A stretch of 64,000 bases of DNA from Candidatus Gastranaerophilales bacterium (GTDB taxonomy: Bacteria > Cyanobacteriota > Vampirovibrionia > Gastranaerophilales > Gastranaerophilaceae), in contig CALURV010000024.1 in the NCBI GenBank assembly GCA_944323285.1, forward strand, positions 102,893 through 166,892. The letters run 5' to 3'. Made by a program: the position numbers and the translations under genes. This document shows, piece after piece, positions 18,358 through 27,462 of this stretch. Below the pieces are notes generated by a model. The model saw only the letters and a list, made by a program, of their open reading frames with translations. It was not told the origin of the DNA and did not search any database. Within the stretch, counting starts at the first letter, position 1. Each line of letters starts with the position of its first letter.

Positions 18358-20853
18358 TCAAAACTTTTTTAGTTGTGCAAATGCTTCATCAAGCGCCTTT
18401 TTTCCGAATTTTCCAAAATCAACAATTAACATTGAAGATGAACCTATTTGCTTTATTTCATCAATTTTCCCCACACCGAATTTTGTATGGAAAACTCTAT
18501 CTCCTGCATTAAAAAGTGCAAAGCTATTTTCATTTGTTCTTTTTAAAATTTGCTCAGAATTAGCTTCTTTACTATTATTTTCAGCCTCTTTTTGTTTTTT
18601 CTCTAATAACATTTTTTTTATTGGATTATTTTCAAAAAAATCCTTCATTTTTTCTTCTTCTTGTTGTTTACGAATCTGAGCATTTTGTTGATTGTTTTTG
18701 CTCTTAACAACAAAACTTGTATTATGCTGAACTCTTTTTTGAGGGGCTATAAAATCTTTGCCGAAAGATGTAGTTGCTTTAATACTTCCATCATGATTTT
18801 CTTCTAAGTGTCTTGTTTTTATTGAATCTACAGCTTTTTTAAATGTAGCATTTTGATTATATGAACTACTTGAATCAGAATATGACGATTCATTGTAATC
18901 AATTAAATCATTAGGTATTTCGGATATAAACCTGCTTGGATTATAATATTTATATTCCCCCCACATTTTACGTCGTTTAGCATAGCTTAAATAAAGATTT
19001 TTCTTTGCTCTTGTTATTCCAACGTACATAAGTCTTCTTTCTTCTTCCATTTCACTGGGAGCATCTAATGAACGATTATGGGGAAAAATTCCTTCTTCAA
19101 GTCCGCAAAGAAAAACAGTATCAAACTCAAGTCCTTTAGCACTATGAAGTGTCATAAGAGTCAATGCATTTGAATCATCTACATAAGTATCTATATCACT
19201 TACAAGAGAAACTTGAGATAAAAATTCACCTAAAACATCACTATCTTGTGCAGTAAATTCTTTTGCTACACTCAAAAACTCCTGAAGGTTATCAATTCTA
19301 GCTTCAGCTGTAACTTCGTCTTCATTATCTTTTATATCTTGTATATAACCTGATTTTTCAAGGACATAACCTATAAATGCAGGTAAATCCATTTTGTAAA
19401 ATTGATTTTGAAAATCTAAAATTAAATTGTAAAATCCTGATAATTTAGTTTTATATGTAGGTGTAAATTCATTATATTCATCAATATCTTGTAAAATTTC
19501 CATAAATTTTAAACCTGATTTTTCAGAAATTTCTAGTAATTTATCAACAGTTCCAGAGCCTAAAGAGCGTTTGGGAACATTTATAATTCTCTTTAAACTT
19601 TGTGAATCACTAGGATTATATATTAATTTTAAATATGCAATAATATCTTTAATTTCTTTTCTGTCATAGAATTTTAACCCGCCAACAACTTTATATGGAA
19701 CATTATTTGCCATACAAGCCTCTTCTATTGCTCTTGATTGTGAGTTTGTTCTGTATAAAACTGCCATATCAGAAAGTGATTCAGTCAAAGAAAGTCTTTT
19801 AACTTCTCTTACTAAATTTAATGCTTCATCTGCTTCATCATTAGCCTGATACAGGCTTAAATTATGACCTTTACCTAAATTAGAATATAAATTTTTGCTT
19901 ATTCTTTGTTTATTATTACAAATTACAGCATTTGCAGCATCTAAAATTGTTTCAGCAGAACGATAATTTTGCTCTAATTTTATTAAATGTGTTTTTTTAA
20001 ATGTTGCTTGTAAATTAAGAATAATTCTATAATCTGCCCCTCTCCAGCTGTATATAGATTGGTCAACATCACCAACTACACATAGACTTTTTTCAAAAGG
20101 AATTTCTTCTTCTTCTTTATTATTGGTGTATATTGCTTTTATTAACTTATATTGACAAATATTTGTATCTTGAAACTCATCAACTAATATATGCTTAAAT
20201 CTATTAAAATATTTTTCTCTGACTATGTCAGATTGTTCTAATAGCTTAACGGCTAGGACAAGCATGTCATCAAAATCAAGTGCATTATTTGCGTGCAATT
20301 GTTTTTGGTATTCTAAAAAAATTTGTGCATATTTTTCAGTTCTGTAATCTCTAGCTCTAGTAGCATAAGAGTATGCATCTAACATTTTATTCTTAGAATT
20401 AGATATAATTGTTTTTAACAATTTTGGCTGATATATTTTTTCATCTAAAGAACAATTTTTTATTGCAGATTTTAAAATAGAATTAGAATCAGTATCATCA
20501 TAAATCACAAATTTATTATCATAAGAAATTCCGTTTTCATCTTTATATTCAGAAATATCTGTTCTTAGAATTCTGCCTGAAATAGAATGGAAAGTACCAA
20601 TCCACATTTTTTTGGCTTTTTCTTCACCTATCATCTTAGATAGTCTTTCAACCATTTCCTTTGCGGCTTTATTAGTAAAAGTAACAGCTAAAATTTCATA
20701 AGGTGAAACACCATTTTCAACCAAATTTGCAATTCTTGTCGTTAATACTTTTGTTTTTCCACAACCTGCACCTGCAAGTACAAGTATTGTACCTCTTTCT
20801 TGAAGTACTGCTTCTTGCTGCTCCCTATTTAATCCCTCTAAAATATTAGTCAT
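18358..20853 (-). CDS. pcrA: ATP-dependent DNA helicase PcrA/UvrD
   Basis: An 831-residue superfamily 1A helicase for DNA repair and replication-fork clearing. Motifs in order are Q-motif GLNREQQEAV, Walker A AGAGCGKT (cysteine in place of the usual serine), Ia VTFTNKAAKEM, Ib IGTFHSI, II VDEFQDTN, III VGDVDQSIYSWRGAD, IV LEQNYRS, V LMTLHSAKGLEFD and VI YVGITRAKKNLYLSY. The C-terminal tail VFHTKFGVGKIDEI is the RNA-polymerase-binding Tudor-like domain of PcrA/UvrD. It ends 33 bases before the fdtA-like gene starts on the same strand; with no terminator visible, read-through into the sugar cassette is possible. Confidence 0.95.
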   Translation of the reverse strand: MTNILEGLNREQQEAVLQERGTILVLAGAGCGKTKVLTTRIANLVENGVSPYEILAVTFTNKAAKEMVERLSKMIGEEKAKKMWIGTFHSISGRILRTDISEYKDENGISYDNKFVIYDDTDSNSILKSAIKNCSLDEKIYQPKLLKTIISNSKNKMLDAYSYATRARDYRTEKYAQIFLEYQKQLHANNALDFDDMLVLAVKLLEQSDIVREKYFNRFKHILVDEFQDTNICQYKLIKAIYTNNKEEEEIPFEKSLCVVGDVDQSIYSWRGADYRIILNLQATFKKTHLIKLEQNYRSAETILDAANAVICNNKQRISKNLYSNLGKGHNLSLYQANDEADEALNLVREVKRLSLTESLSDMAVLYRTNSQSRAIEEACMANNVPYKVVGGLKFYDRKEIKDIIAYLKLIYNPSDSQSLKRIINVPKRSLGSGTVDKLLEISEKSGLKFMEILQDIDEYNEFTPTYKTKLSGFYNLILDFQNQFYKMDLPAFIGYVLEKSGYIQDIKDNEDEVTAEARIDNLQEFLSVAKEFTAQDSDVLGEFLSQVSLVSDIDTYVDDSNALTLMTLHSAKGLEFDTVFLCGLEEGIFPHNRSLDAPSEMEEERRLMYVGITRAKKNLYLSYAKRRKMWGEYKYYNPSRFISEIPNDLIDYNESSYSDSSSSYNQNATFKKAVDSIKTRHLEENHDGSIKATTSFGKDFIAPQKRVQHNTSFVVKSKNNQQNAQIRKQQEEEKMKDFFENNPIKKMLLEKKQKEAENNSKEANSEQILKRTNENSFALFNAGDRVFHTKFGVGKIDEIKQIGSSSMLIVDFGKFGKKALDEAFAQLKKF

Positions 20854-21029
20854 AATTTATTACAAAAACTAAACTCTTTTAATATTATAAATTGAAAAAT
20901 ATTTTATTAAAAGTATTATTTATTTAATTTAACTGCGATTTCGTAAAATTATTAAGGCATCTTTTATTTTTCCAAAAATGTGGTATTATATTTTTATAAA
21001 AAAAATTGTACAGACAAATAGGGAAATAT

Positions 21030-21593
21030 ATGTCAGACGAGAATAAAAATGAACAACAAATTATGGTTCCGCTTGATGAAGATTTAGATACAGTAAAAGC
21101 AGGTGACCCTAATACTTTAGATGCACTAGCAATGGAATTAGCAACAATTCAACAATCAGCAAAAAAAGTTGCAATAATTGGAAGCAGAAATTTACCAATA
21201 ACACATCAACAAATTATAGAAATTTTATCTTATGCACTTGTAATACAAGGTAATACAGTTATAACAAGCGGCGGTTCAAGTGGTACAAATGCCGCTGCTA
21301 TTAGAGGAGCAATGAAAGCAAATCCTGATAAATTAAGAGTTATTTTACCGCAAACAATCGGACAACAACCCTCTGATGTACAAGACCAATTGATTGGTGT
21401 TCCTAATATTTTAGAGCATCCAGACCGCTCAATGATGACTTTAGCTGATGCAAGTAGAATATGTAACAGAGAAATTATTGATGAATGTCAACAATTAATT
21501 TGTTTCTTGTCGCATACATCAAATACTCTTCATAAAGCAATTCAGCATGCTGAAGATTCACATAAAGTTGTTACAGCATTTTATCTGGATTAA
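21030..21593 (+). CDS. SLOG/DprA-like Rossmann protein ('DNA recombination-mediator protein A' of cyanobacteria)
   Basis: A 187-residue Rossmann-like protein with VAIIGSRNLPITHQQ, VIQGNTVITSGGSSGTNAAAIRGAM and VILPQTIGQQP, ending HKVVTAFYLD. This matches a small DprA-like family conserved in cyanobacteria under the name DNA recombination-mediator protein A; the biochemical role is not established, and nucleotide or nucleotide-sugar binding is expected from the SLOG fold. ATG 21030 is chosen because AGGGAAA sits about five bases upstream; the TTG at 21006 has no such site. The stop overlaps the convergent oxidoreductase gene by four bases. Its presence supports relatedness to cyanobacteria. 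Confidence 0.75.
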   Translation: MSDENKNEQQIMVPLDEDLDTVKAGDPNTLDALAMELATIQQSAKKVAIIGSRNLPITHQQIIEILSYALVIQGNTVITSGGSSGTNAAAIRGAMKANPDKLRVILPQTIGQQPSDVQDQLIGVPNILEHPDRSMMTLADASRICNREIIDECQQLICFLSHTSNTLHKAIQHAEDSHKVVTAFYLD

Positions 21594-22858
21594 TTTATTT
21601 TTTTTAAAATATCTTTTGCAGCAGCTTCTCCCATAGAGAAACAACTGATTTGAGTTCTAAATGCAGACTGTGATTTAAAATCGGCACTTAATATTCTCCC
21701 AACTGCATATAAATTATTATATTTATCTGAAATTAATGCATCGACTGGCAGGTAATAATTACGCTTTGTATAATTAAGCACATCTGTATTATTTTTATTT
21801 GTATGTATATCAATAGGATAATCACAAGAAAGAGCAATATTTTCAGGTTTTTCATCACTAAGAATATTATCTATTGTCATTGTTTCCTTACACTTAACTC
21901 TATATGATTCACGCTGTCCAAGCATATCAGAAATATGAGATATATAGGCATTTTTAAAGCCTTTGAGATATTTTTTACAGAATATCGATAATCTATAAAT
22001 CCTTTCCCTTCCCTGTTTTAACGCTCTTGAATATACAAAAGGATCATTAATATCTTCATAATCTTCTAATATAATTCTAGGGCAGTTAAACGCAAGTGCA
22101 TCAGGCATTTTAGGTATTGAAAATACCTGAAAATATGCAGTATCTTCATATTCAAGGACTCCATCATCAACAGCTTTTTTAAATATAGGAGCTAAAGCCC
22201 AGTTCCTGCTTGAATCCCAAGTGCAAGCTGTGGATAGATATATCTGGTTATCTGTATATTCAACTGTTGTAACATCTCTATTGGTATCAAATTTTAAAAT
22301 CCAATCTGCAAATATCTTTATATCGATATTTGACATAATAAATCTTAAGCTGGGACTTTGAAAATTTTCTTCTTGTTTTTGAAAATCACAGTTTAAAAGT
22401 TTAAAAATTTTTCCAGAAGCAGTTGCGTCTATAATATAACTCGTATCGATATGTAATGATAATATCTTATGACTTATAACACATTCAAAATACTCTAAAG
22501 ATTGGTTATAATATATAGTCAATGGCTCACAAGAGAATAATACATTACATTTCACATTTTCAAGCATTATGTCAAGCACTATTTTTAGTAATTCAGGGTT
22601 GAACCAAGCGTCATTATTGTCTAAATATGTGTGTCTCGCTGAATATTTGTCAGCAAAGACTTTTAAATCAGAGAAAAATTCGGTATTTATAGACTCTGAA
22701 TTAACCTTCATAGAAGGAACAACAAGACCTTGAGTAATACTACCCCCAAGTACATCAGTTTTCTCAACGAGTAGTGTATTGAGTCCATGTTTTGAAGCAA
22801 TATATGCAGCAGCAATACCTGATGTTCCACCACCAAAAATTACTAAATCATATTTCAT
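21590..22858 (-). CDS. FAD-dependent oxidoreductase (FAD_oxidored-type)
   Basis: A 422-residue flavoprotein. The dinucleotide-binding motif YDLVIFGGGTSGIAAAYIAS opens the protein, followed by LLVEKTDVLGGSITQGLVVP, a YIIDATASG strand, and a C-terminal FAD contact in LYAVGRILSADFKSQSAFR. That combination matches the FAD-dependent oxidoreductase family annotated PF12831; the substrate is not known. ATG 22858 is preferred since GAGGAAA stands about eight bases upstream; an in-frame ATG at 22873 lacks a ribosome-binding site. It is convergent with the SLOG gene (four-base overlap) and divergent from the MnmC-like gene. Confidence 0.72.
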   Translation of the reverse strand: MKYDLVIFGGGTSGIAAAYIASKHGLNTLLVEKTDVLGGSITQGLVVPSMKVNSESINTEFFSDLKVFADKYSARHTYLDNNDAWFNPELLKIVLDIMLENVKCNVLFSCEPLTIYYNQSLEYFECVISHKILSLHIDTSYIIDATASGKIFKLLNCDFQKQEENFQSPSLRFIMSNIDIKIFADWILKFDTNRDVTTVEYTDNQIYLSTACTWDSSRNWALAPIFKKAVDDGVLEYEDTAYFQVFSIPKMPDALAFNCPRIILEDYEDINDPFVYSRALKQGRERIYRLSIFCKKYLKGFKNAYISHISDMLGQRESYRVKCKETMTIDNILSDEKPENIALSCDYPIDIHTNKNNTDVLNYTKRNYYLPVDALISDKYNNLYAVGRILSADFKSQSAFRTQISCFSMGEAAAKDILKKIN

Positions 22859-23032
22859 TAAATTTTTCCTCATAAAAATTTTATTATAATTTTTTTTAAT
22901 TGAAAAAAAATTTATAAAAGTTTATTTTTTAAATCTAATAGATATATAGTTATAATATTTTTCAAACAAAAAATATTATTAATATATATCGTAAAGTTAT
23001 TTGAATTTTTAGAGAACAAAATATAATCAATG

Positions 23033-23038
23033 TATAAT
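23033..23038 (+). promoter_or_regulatory. -10 box placed 7 nt from the start codon (leaderless-type)
   Basis: TATAAT at 23033-23038, preceded by TG, stands seven bases before the ATG at 23046, and no Shine-Dalgarno sequence is present. Transcription from this box would start at or next to the ATG. A second TATAAT at 23022 could give a 12-nt leader instead. Confidence 0.5.
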
Positions 23039-23045
23039 TATAAAT

Positions 23046-24074
23046 ATGGAAAGTTTTTCTTTTTTTGAAACAGAAGACAAATCAACAGGATTATATAGTA
23101 ATGTAATTGGAGATATTTTTCATTCTAGAACCGGTGCTTTAAAAGAGGCAAATGAAAAATTTATTAATCCAATTTTTGAAAATTTAAAAAACAAAGAAAA
23201 AATAAAACTATTGGATATATGCACAGGTGTTGGATATAATTTAAAAGCTTTTATTAATAAGTTTATAAAAAAAGAAATGGAAATTGATTGTATTGATATA
23301 AATGATTCTTTTGTAAAAATTTCACCATTTTTAAATGATGGTATAGAAGACAAATCAATTAAAATTTTTATATTAAATGAAGTATTAAATAGCAATATAA
23401 GTTTAAATGATTTAAATTTTAAAATAAAAGAGTATTCTGATTTTGATATTGAGCATTTTTTTGACAAAGATATACTAAATTTGATGTCTTTTTTATTAAA
23501 ATCGCCTTATGATTTGAACCAGGAACTTAAAAAAGACACCTTCTTACATAATATATATTATAATTATATATCGTCTAGTAATTATGAACCTAATTTATCT
23601 AAACTTTACTTAAATAAAACTATTAAATATCATTTTAATGATGCTAGGATTGTTCTTAAAAATATAAACACTACATATGATGTTATTTTTCTTGATGCAT
23701 TTTCTCCTCAAAAAGATCCTACACTATGGACTATTGATTTTCTAAAACAAATCTATAAATTAATGAATGATAATTCTATTTTAATTTCTTACTCACGTTC
23801 TACTCCATTTAGAAGTGCATTAGTTGAATTAAATTTATTTGTTGGTAAAACAATTCTTGATAATGTTGATATAGGTACAATTGCTTCGAAAAATAAAAAT
23901 TATATTTTATCTCCTCTATCCTCTTTCGATTTAGATTTAATTAATACACGAAGTGGTATTACCTATAAAGATTCTAATTTAAATTTAATTGCTTCTGATA
24001 TTATAAAAAATAGAACTTTTGAGCAAGAAAATTCATGTAGAATTTCTCAAACTATGTTTTTAAAAAATTATTGA
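23046..24074 (+). CDS. MnmC-like (Methyltransf_30) SAM-dependent methyltransferase
   Basis: A 342-residue methyltransferase related to the MnmC methylase domain, which finishes mnm5(s2)U at the tRNA wobble position. LYSNVIGDIFHSRTGALKEA is the family's N-terminal motif; LLDICTGVGYNLKAF is the SAM-binding strand; VIFLDAFSPQKDPTLWT carries the D-A-F-x-P active-site motif; and ILISYSRSTPFRSALVELN follows. It lacks the FAD-dependent oxidase half of bifunctional MnmC. A central insertion (about residues 95-190) of low-complexity, Asp/Lys-rich sequence makes it longer than a bare domain. It stands alone between a divergent oxidoreductase and a response regulator. Confidence 0.75.
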   Translation: MESFSFFETEDKSTGLYSNVIGDIFHSRTGALKEANEKFINPIFENLKNKEKIKLLDICTGVGYNLKAFINKFIKKEMEIDCIDINDSFVKISPFLNDGIEDKSIKIFILNEVLNSNISLNDLNFKIKEYSDFDIEHFFDKDILNLMSFLLKSPYDLNQELKKDTFLHNIYYNYISSSNYEPNLSKLYLNKTIKYHFNDARIVLKNINTTYDVIFLDAFSPQKDPTLWTIDFLKQIYKLMNDNSILISYSRSTPFRSALVELNLFVGKTILDNVDIGTIASKNKNYILSPLSSFDLDLINTRSGITYKDSNLNLIASDIIKNRTFEQENSCRISQTMFLKNY

Positions 24075-24284
24075 TTATTTTATTACTATATTACTTTTAG
24101 ATATAAATTTTTTCTAAATTATTTTATTGTTATATTTCTATTAGATATTAAATAATAACACCATAAATTTTTTAAATTAAAATTTATTTTATTTTTTTAA
24201 GAAAAAAATTATTATACAAATTTTTAATTTTTTGGCGGATAAAACGAATTAATTATATTTCTATTATATCCAAGGGAGGGAATA

Positions 24285-24953
24285 ATGGAAAATTGTATTA
24301 TTAGTCTTATGTTAGTCGAAGACCAAAAATTATTAAGAGTTGGTATAAAGTCCTTATTTGAAGAGAATAATGAGATAAATATTGTTGCTGAGGCTGAAAA
24401 TGGCCGAGAGGCAATAGATAAAGCTATTCAGTACAAACCAAACGTAATAATGTTAGATATTTCACTACCTGATATGTCTGGTTTAAGTGTATTAAAAGCG
24501 CTAAATAACAAAGAATGTAGTTCTAAAACAATTATATTAACTTCACACAATTCTGCTGATGAAGTTATTAAGGCATTATCATTAGGTGTTTATGCTTATG
24601 TTTTAAAAGATGTAAATACTGACAGACTCATGAACATTGTCAAAACAGTTTATGATGGAGCTATGTGGCTTGACCCTAAAATTGTGCCAGTTTTAAGGGA
24701 AAAATCTGATAAAATAATTCCACAAAAACAAACTTCTAGAGCCATGTTCAGAAATTCTCATTCAAACCTAACTCAAAGAGAATTTGAAGTTTTAAAATTA
24801 GTTGTTGATGGTAAATCTAATTTAGAAATATCCAAAATTTTGTGTATTAGTGAGCATACAGCAAAAGCACATGTTTGTAATATTATTCAAAAGTTAGTTG
24901 TTGATGATAGAACTCAAGCTGCTGTTAAAGCTATAAAAGAAGGTATAGTGTAA
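24285..24953 (+). CDS. NarL/FixJ-family response regulator
   Basis: A 222-residue two-domain regulator. The receiver domain (about 5-120) has the acidic pair in LVEDQ, phosphoacceptor aspartate in IMLDISLPDMSG (about residue 57), switch threonine in ILTSHN and the conserved lysine in YVLKD. The C-terminal LuxR-type helix-turn-helix (about 155-220) is LTQREFEVLKLVVDGKSNLE followed by ISEHTAKAHVCNI. A GGGAGGG ribosome-binding site lies six bases before the ATG. No histidine kinase is adjacent, so the partner is encoded elsewhere. It precedes the four-GntR regulator, separated by 110 bp with its own TATAAT boxes. Confidence 0.9.
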   Translation: MENCIISLMLVEDQKLLRVGIKSLFEENNEINIVAEAENGREAIDKAIQYKPNVIMLDISLPDMSGLSVLKALNNKECSSKTIILTSHNSADEVIKALSLGVYAYVLKDVNTDRLMNIVKTVYDGAMWLDPKIVPVLREKSDKIIPQKQTSRAMFRNSHSNLTQREFEVLKLVVDGKSNLEISKILCISEHTAKAHVCNIIQKLVVDDRTQAAVKAIKEGIV

Positions 24954-25063
24954 CTAATTAATTAATTATTTATTTAAAGTAACGAATTATTAAACTTATT
25001 TGTTATAATAACAAAAAAAATAATAATCTGACTTATAATAAATAAAAAAATCGGAGGTTATCT

Positions 25064-26206
25064 ATGGAGACAGAAATAAAATCAATTCAAAAAAAAATTG
25101 AAATATCTGATTTACCAGAAGAAATTCCTGATTTTTCTTCTTCATATGAACCTAAAGATTCATTAATTAAAAAATGGATTATTAACTGGATTTTATCTGC
25201 TGTTTCCAAGAATAAAATAAAAGAAAATGACATAATGCCAAACAAAGCAGACTTGTCTAAATATCTAGGTGTAAGTGTTGGTACAGTACAAAATGCAATT
25301 AGATATGTTGAAGATGAGGGCTTATTAAAATCTAAACAAAAACTTGGAACTATGATTTCTAACGTAACTAATCCTTCAGTTAACTTGGTAAAATCTACGT
25401 CAAGACGTGATAAAGCAATAATTGCAATAAAAAAATATATAATTCAAAAAGACATTCAATTAAATAAAAATATTCCCTCAACTCGTAAAATGTCAGAAAT
25501 ACTTGGAATTTCTCAAAATACAACAAGACTTGCTTATGAATTTTTATGTAGAGAAGGTATTTTAGAATCAAAGCAGTCAAGAGGTAATGATTCAAACTGG
25601 TTATTAATAAAATATCCACAACTTGTTGCTCTTGAAAGCAGAACTAATGAAATTTTTAAAGCAGATACCTTAGTAGACAAACTTACTATTGAATTAAAAA
25701 ATTATTTTGCAAATAGATATTCTATAGGTGATAAAATCCCTTCTCATGAGTTCTTAGCAACTGAATTAAAAGTTAGTATAAAAACGGTTCATGATTGTAT
25801 TTCCAAATTATCAAATGAAGGAATTTTAATATCAAGAAGAGGCCGCTATGGCACAATTTTAGCTAAAAACCCATTAGAAACAGCTTATGAACCATTAAAA
25901 GAAAATTCTATTTTTTCAAAGGCTGAGGATGCTGCGTTTTATAGTTATCAAAAAGTTGAATCGCAAATTATTAATTTAATTTCAAAAGAATATAAAGTTG
26001 GAGATAAACTTCCATCAATGAAAGATTTATCAGAAAAATTTGATGTAAGCACAAACACTATTAGAAAATCATTGAACTCTCTTGCAAGTCAAGGATTTCT
26101 TACATTTTCAAGGGGTCGTTTTGGCGGAACATTTATTGTTGAAGCTCCTGTTAACTACGAAAAACAAACATACCAATGGTTATCTATTAATCCTAATTAT
26201 ATATAA
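25064..26206 (+). CDS. DNA-binding protein with four tandem GntR-type winged helices
   Basis: A 380-residue protein that seems to consist only of four GntR-like winged-helix domains: about residues 33-97 (DIMPNKADLSKYLGVSVGTV), 110-175 (NIPSTRKMSEILGISQNTTR), 200-265 (KIPSHEFLATELKVSIKTVH) and 300-362 (KLPSMKDLSEKFDVSTNTIR). Each ends with a wing such as SKQKLGTMI or SRRGRYGTIL. No effector-binding domain (FCD, UTRA or aminotransferase) follows. Ordinary GntR proteins have one such domain. The start is clear: CGGAGG seven bases upstream, and TGTTATAAT at 25001-25009 may be the promoter. Targets are unknown; the small gene and vWA genes downstream are candidates by position. Confidence 0.8.
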   Translation: METEIKSIQKKIEISDLPEEIPDFSSSYEPKDSLIKKWIINWILSAVSKNKIKENDIMPNKADLSKYLGVSVGTVQNAIRYVEDEGLLKSKQKLGTMISNVTNPSVNLVKSTSRRDKAIIAIKKYIIQKDIQLNKNIPSTRKMSEILGISQNTTRLAYEFLCREGILESKQSRGNDSNWLLIKYPQLVALESRTNEIFKADTLVDKLTIELKNYFANRYSIGDKIPSHEFLATELKVSIKTVHDCISKLSNEGILISRRGRYGTILAKNPLETAYEPLKENSIFSKAEDAAFYSYQKVESQIINLISKEYKVGDKLPSMKDLSEKFDVSTNTIRKSLNSLASQGFLTFSRGRFGGTFIVEAPVNYEKQTYQWLSINPNYI

Positions 26207-26398
26207 ATATATTTAATATTAATTGTTAAAAAAACAATTAACTTAATTAAATTTTACATATTTATAACTCAACACTAAATATAGTTTTTTAATATAGTAC
26301 AGTTAGTCAGAATGAAAAAGTGTTAACATAATGTTAAAATAAATATATAATTAAGCTATATATTTTGTGTTTGAAATAAAAAATTTACGGAGGGTTCT

Positions 26399-26566
26399 AT
26401 GTCTAATACTGCAGCAGATTTAAAACAAAATTCATCTTCCATTACTTCAAAATTTACAGAAGAATTTGAGAAATATCTCAAAATGCAATCATTAAAAACA
26501 ACATTCAATGGTTGTGATATTGAAACATTTAGTTGGTATAAAAAAATGTTAGGTATTGGATGTTAG
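26399..26566 (+). CDS. Small 55-residue protein of unknown function
   Basis: This short gene has a strong ribosome-binding site (CGGAGGG, five bases from the ATG) and is closed by a near-perfect hairpin, so it is likely real and well expressed. The protein is hydrophilic and Ser/Thr-rich at the N-terminus (MSNTAADLKQNSSSITSKF), has a probable helix EEFEKYLKMQ, and ends with cysteine in KKMLGIGC. A second cysteine is at residue 39. There is no signal peptide and no recognised family. It lies between the four-GntR regulator and three secreted vWA genes. A small regulator, a peptide precursor or a structural peptide are all possible; I cannot choose among them. Confidence 0.68.
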   Translation: MSNTAADLKQNSSSITSKFTEEFEKYLKMQSLKTTFNGCDIETFSWYKKMLGIGC

Positions 26567-26586
26567 TTATTTGATGTTTATAATCA

Positions 26587-26610
26587 AAAGAGGCTCAATT
26601 GAGCCTCTTT
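26587..26610 (+). terminator. Hairpin after the 55-residue gene
   Basis: Ten-base perfect stem AAAGAGGCTC / GAGCCTCTTT with loop AATT. The downstream T run is only three bases, so it may act as a terminator or attenuator, or as an mRNA-stabilising hairpin. It separates the small gene from the vWA genes. Confidence 0.65.
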
Positions 26611-26654
26611 CGATTATGAAGACTTATGCAGAATTTTTTGTTAAACTTATGTAT

Positions 26655-27407
26655 ATGCTGAAGTCTTTCATATTTTCCTGTTTATTAATTATATTTTATT
26701 TTATTTTTTTAACTCCAGCAATCGCTGAAGAAGAAACTCTTATTTTATTTGACGCAAGTACATCAATGATGTATGAAATTAATAATGAACCCAAGTATAT
26801 TATTGTAATTAACTCAATAAAGGAGGTTTTATCAAAGTCTAATTCTTCAATGAAAATAGGAATGCGAATAATTGGACTTTCATTAAATCAAAATTCCATT
26901 AGTTATGTCTTATCTCCCAAAAAAATGTGTCAAGCAACGCAATTAATAAATCCTATAAAACTAAATAATGTTGATAATATTATTAAAAATTTAGAAAATA
27001 TATTCCCTCTAGGTTTATCGCCAATTACCTACAGTCTTAAAACAGCAATTCAATATGACTTTTCGGATTCAGCGAACCCAAAGCATATTATACTTATAAC
27101 TGATGGAGAAGAAGGTTGCGGAGAAAATCCTTGTAAGTATATAAAAGAAATAACATCTTACAGAAAAGATATCAAAATCGATGTTATTATAATAGGTGAA
27201 ATTGAAGATGAAGCCCAAACTCAACTTAATTGTTTATCACAGCATACAAATGGTAAAATTATAGAAATAGATAATGCGCAAGAATTAAATTCAGCTTTTT
27301 ATTCAATTGTTTATAACTATGGACATAGTTACAATTTTACTAATAATATTCAACAAAAAAATAATATTATTAAATATAAAAGTTATATGTTCGAAACTTA
27401 TAAATAG
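26655..27407 (+). CDS. Secreted von Willebrand factor A (vWA) domain protein 1
   Basis: About 250 residues: a signal peptide (start MLKSFIFSCLLIIF, cleavage after PAIA) and one vWA domain. The metal-ion-dependent adhesion site is FDASTS (D-x-S-x-S); the later MIDAS elements are GLSPITYSL and LITDGEEGCGENPC. Four cysteines sit at positions shared with the two following proteins (KKMCQATQL, GCGENPC, LNCLSQ), so disulfides are likely. The tail NNIIKYKSYMFE recurs in protein 2. The start is uncertain: ATG 26655 gives the cleanest signal peptide, but 26616 and 26649 are in frame and none has a good ribosome-binding site. It is first of three tandem paralogues, probably periplasmic or surface-bound. 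Confidence 0.75.
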   Translation: MLKSFIFSCLLIIFYFIFLTPAIAEEETLILFDASTSMMYEINNEPKYIIVINSIKEVLSKSNSSMKIGMRIIGLSLNQNSISYVLSPKKMCQATQLINPIKLNNVDNIIKNLENIFPLGLSPITYSLKTAIQYDFSDSANPKHIILITDGEEGCGENPCKYIKEITSYRKDIKIDVIIIGEIEDEAQTQLNCLSQHTNGKIIEIDNAQELNSAFYSIVYNYGHSYNFTNNIQQKNNIIKYKSYMFETYK

Positions 27408-27462
27408 TGACTATTGTCAAATTTTTTGATAAACTTTTAATAACCCAATAAAGGATTATAAA

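Noticed and set aside
26556-26654. Longer start for vWA protein 1, from TTG 26556
   Set aside because: It would overlap the 55-residue gene and run through the hairpin, and it places 33 non-signal residues before the signal peptide.
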